Positions 6,226 through 6,500 of a stretch of 6,500 nucleotides of DNA are shown here, piece by piece. A program made the position numbers and the translations under genes. The stretch spans positions 1-6,500 of the forward strand of contig DUWA01000044.1 of NCBI GenBank assembly GCA_012840755.1, given 5' to 3'. The notes under the pieces were generated by a model, which saw only the letters and a list, made by a program, of their open reading frames with translations, was not told where the DNA came from and did not search any database. Source of the stretch: Mycoplasmatota bacterium (GTDB taxonomy: Bacteria; Bacillota_I; Bacilli_A; RF39; UBA660). The number at the start of each line of letters is the position of its first letter. Positions within the stretch are counted from its first letter, which is position 1.

Positions 6226-6500
6226 TTATCCTCCTAATATATTTAGATTGGCATTATTCGATCCATTTGGTTTTAATATTACGGCCTTTATTTCTTTATT
6301 AATATTTATATTAACTTTCATATATATACTTGTATCAAAATTTTTAGCAATATAATTTGCGATTAAATCAGTAAGTGAGATTATTTCAATATTATTTAAA
6401 TAATATGCATTAACATTTATATCAATTTTTGATAACTTATTTTCTACATAAAACCCAATACCTACTGGATATACTTGTTTAAAATAATTGTTAATCTCTG
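6226..6500 (-). CDS. C-terminal 90 residues of a gene entering from the right; possibly CamS/YerH-family lipoprotein
   Basis: Reading the minus strand from 6498 gives 90 open codons that end at TAA 6228-6226, with a second in-frame TAA directly after. The visible tail runs EINNYFKQVYPVGIGFYV (start of fragment), then 'ISLTDLIANYIAKNF', an alternating strand-like stretch 'IYMKVNININKEIKAVIL', and the end KPNGSNNANLNILGG. This looks like an alpha/beta domain tail. In Bacilli the gene just before gatC is often camS/yerH, a lipoprotein related to the sex-pheromone cAM373 precursor. The helix followed by strands and a basic/polar tail is compatible with that, but I cannot confirm homology from so short a fragment. 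The real-gene call rests on frame openness, the stop placed right at gatC and the shared Shine-Dalgarno. Confidence 0.65.
   Translation of the reverse strand, partial: EINNYFKQVYPVGIGFYVENKLSKIDINVNAYYLNNIEIISLTDLIANYIAKNFDTSIYMKVNININKEIKAVILKPNGSNNANLNILGG
6230..6235 (-). promoter_or_regulatory. gatC Shine-Dalgarno AGGAGG embedded in the end of the preceding gene
   Basis: The perfect AGGAGG also encodes part of the last two codons (GGA GGA, Gly-Gly) of the upstream gene. That gene stops at 6228-6226, only four bases before gatC ATG 6221. This ties gatC translation to ribosomes finishing the upstream gene. Confidence 0.8.

Noticed and set aside
1..6500. Mycoplasma-type code with TGA as tryptophan
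   Set aside because: All long frames are intact without TGA, and conserved tryptophans such as W140 of GatA and W283 of GatB are TGG. A recoded AT-rich genome would use TGA often.
1..6500. tRNA or other RNA genes, CRISPR arrays, insertion sequences, att sites
   Set aside because: The window is nearly fully coding on one strand with gaps of at most about 50 bases. I saw no G+C-rich cloverleaf, spaced direct repeats, transposase or terminal inverted repeats.

Overview
This window is a strongly AT-rich stretch of a Bacillota genome. All of its recognisable genes lie on the minus strand, so transcription runs from high to low coordinates. The host is probably a low-GC Bacilli or Mollicutes-like lineage, inferred from base composition, the Gram-positive type of GatB, and the GatCAB arrangement. 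The genetic code looks standard: the tryptophans in conserved positions are TGG, no gene uses TGA internally, and all visible stops are TAA or TAG.

Layout in transcription order. (1) 6226-6500: the 3' end of a gene that enters from outside the window, possibly the CamS/YerH lipoprotein family that often precedes gatCAB in Bacilli; this is a weak call. (2) 6221-3075: a complete, tightly coupled gatC-gatA-gatB operon. It encodes the glutamyl/aspartyl-tRNA amidotransferase that makes Gln-tRNA(Gln) and/or Asn-tRNA(Asn). The genes overlap by 8 and 1 bases, and the gatC Shine-Dalgarno lies inside the preceding gene. (3) 3073-3045: a near-consensus sigma-A promoter packed into the short gap after gatB. 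(4) 3020-2547 and 2554-479: a two-gene membrane operon. It encodes an unrecognised 157-residue single-pass protein and a 691-residue receptor with two apparent periplasmic-binding-protein-like sensor domains, a second membrane helix and a C-terminal GGDEF domain. The GGDEF motif is degenerate (SGNEF). (5) 480-455: an intrinsic terminator whose stem overlaps the receptor stop codon. (6) 441-1: the first 147 residues of a YihY/BrkB-family membrane protein, truncated by the window edge.

The gatCAB genes are ordinary housekeeping. The part most worth a second look is the small-membrane-protein plus receptor operon. The receptor keeps the guanine-pocket residues expected of a diguanylate cyclase but has lost a catalytic/metal acid and the product-inhibition site, so it is more likely a GTP-binding or otherwise repurposed signalling receptor than a cyclase. 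Its operon partner has no function I recognise. No stretch longer than 50 bases lacks a gene, and I see no RNA genes, mobile elements or CRISPR arrays.
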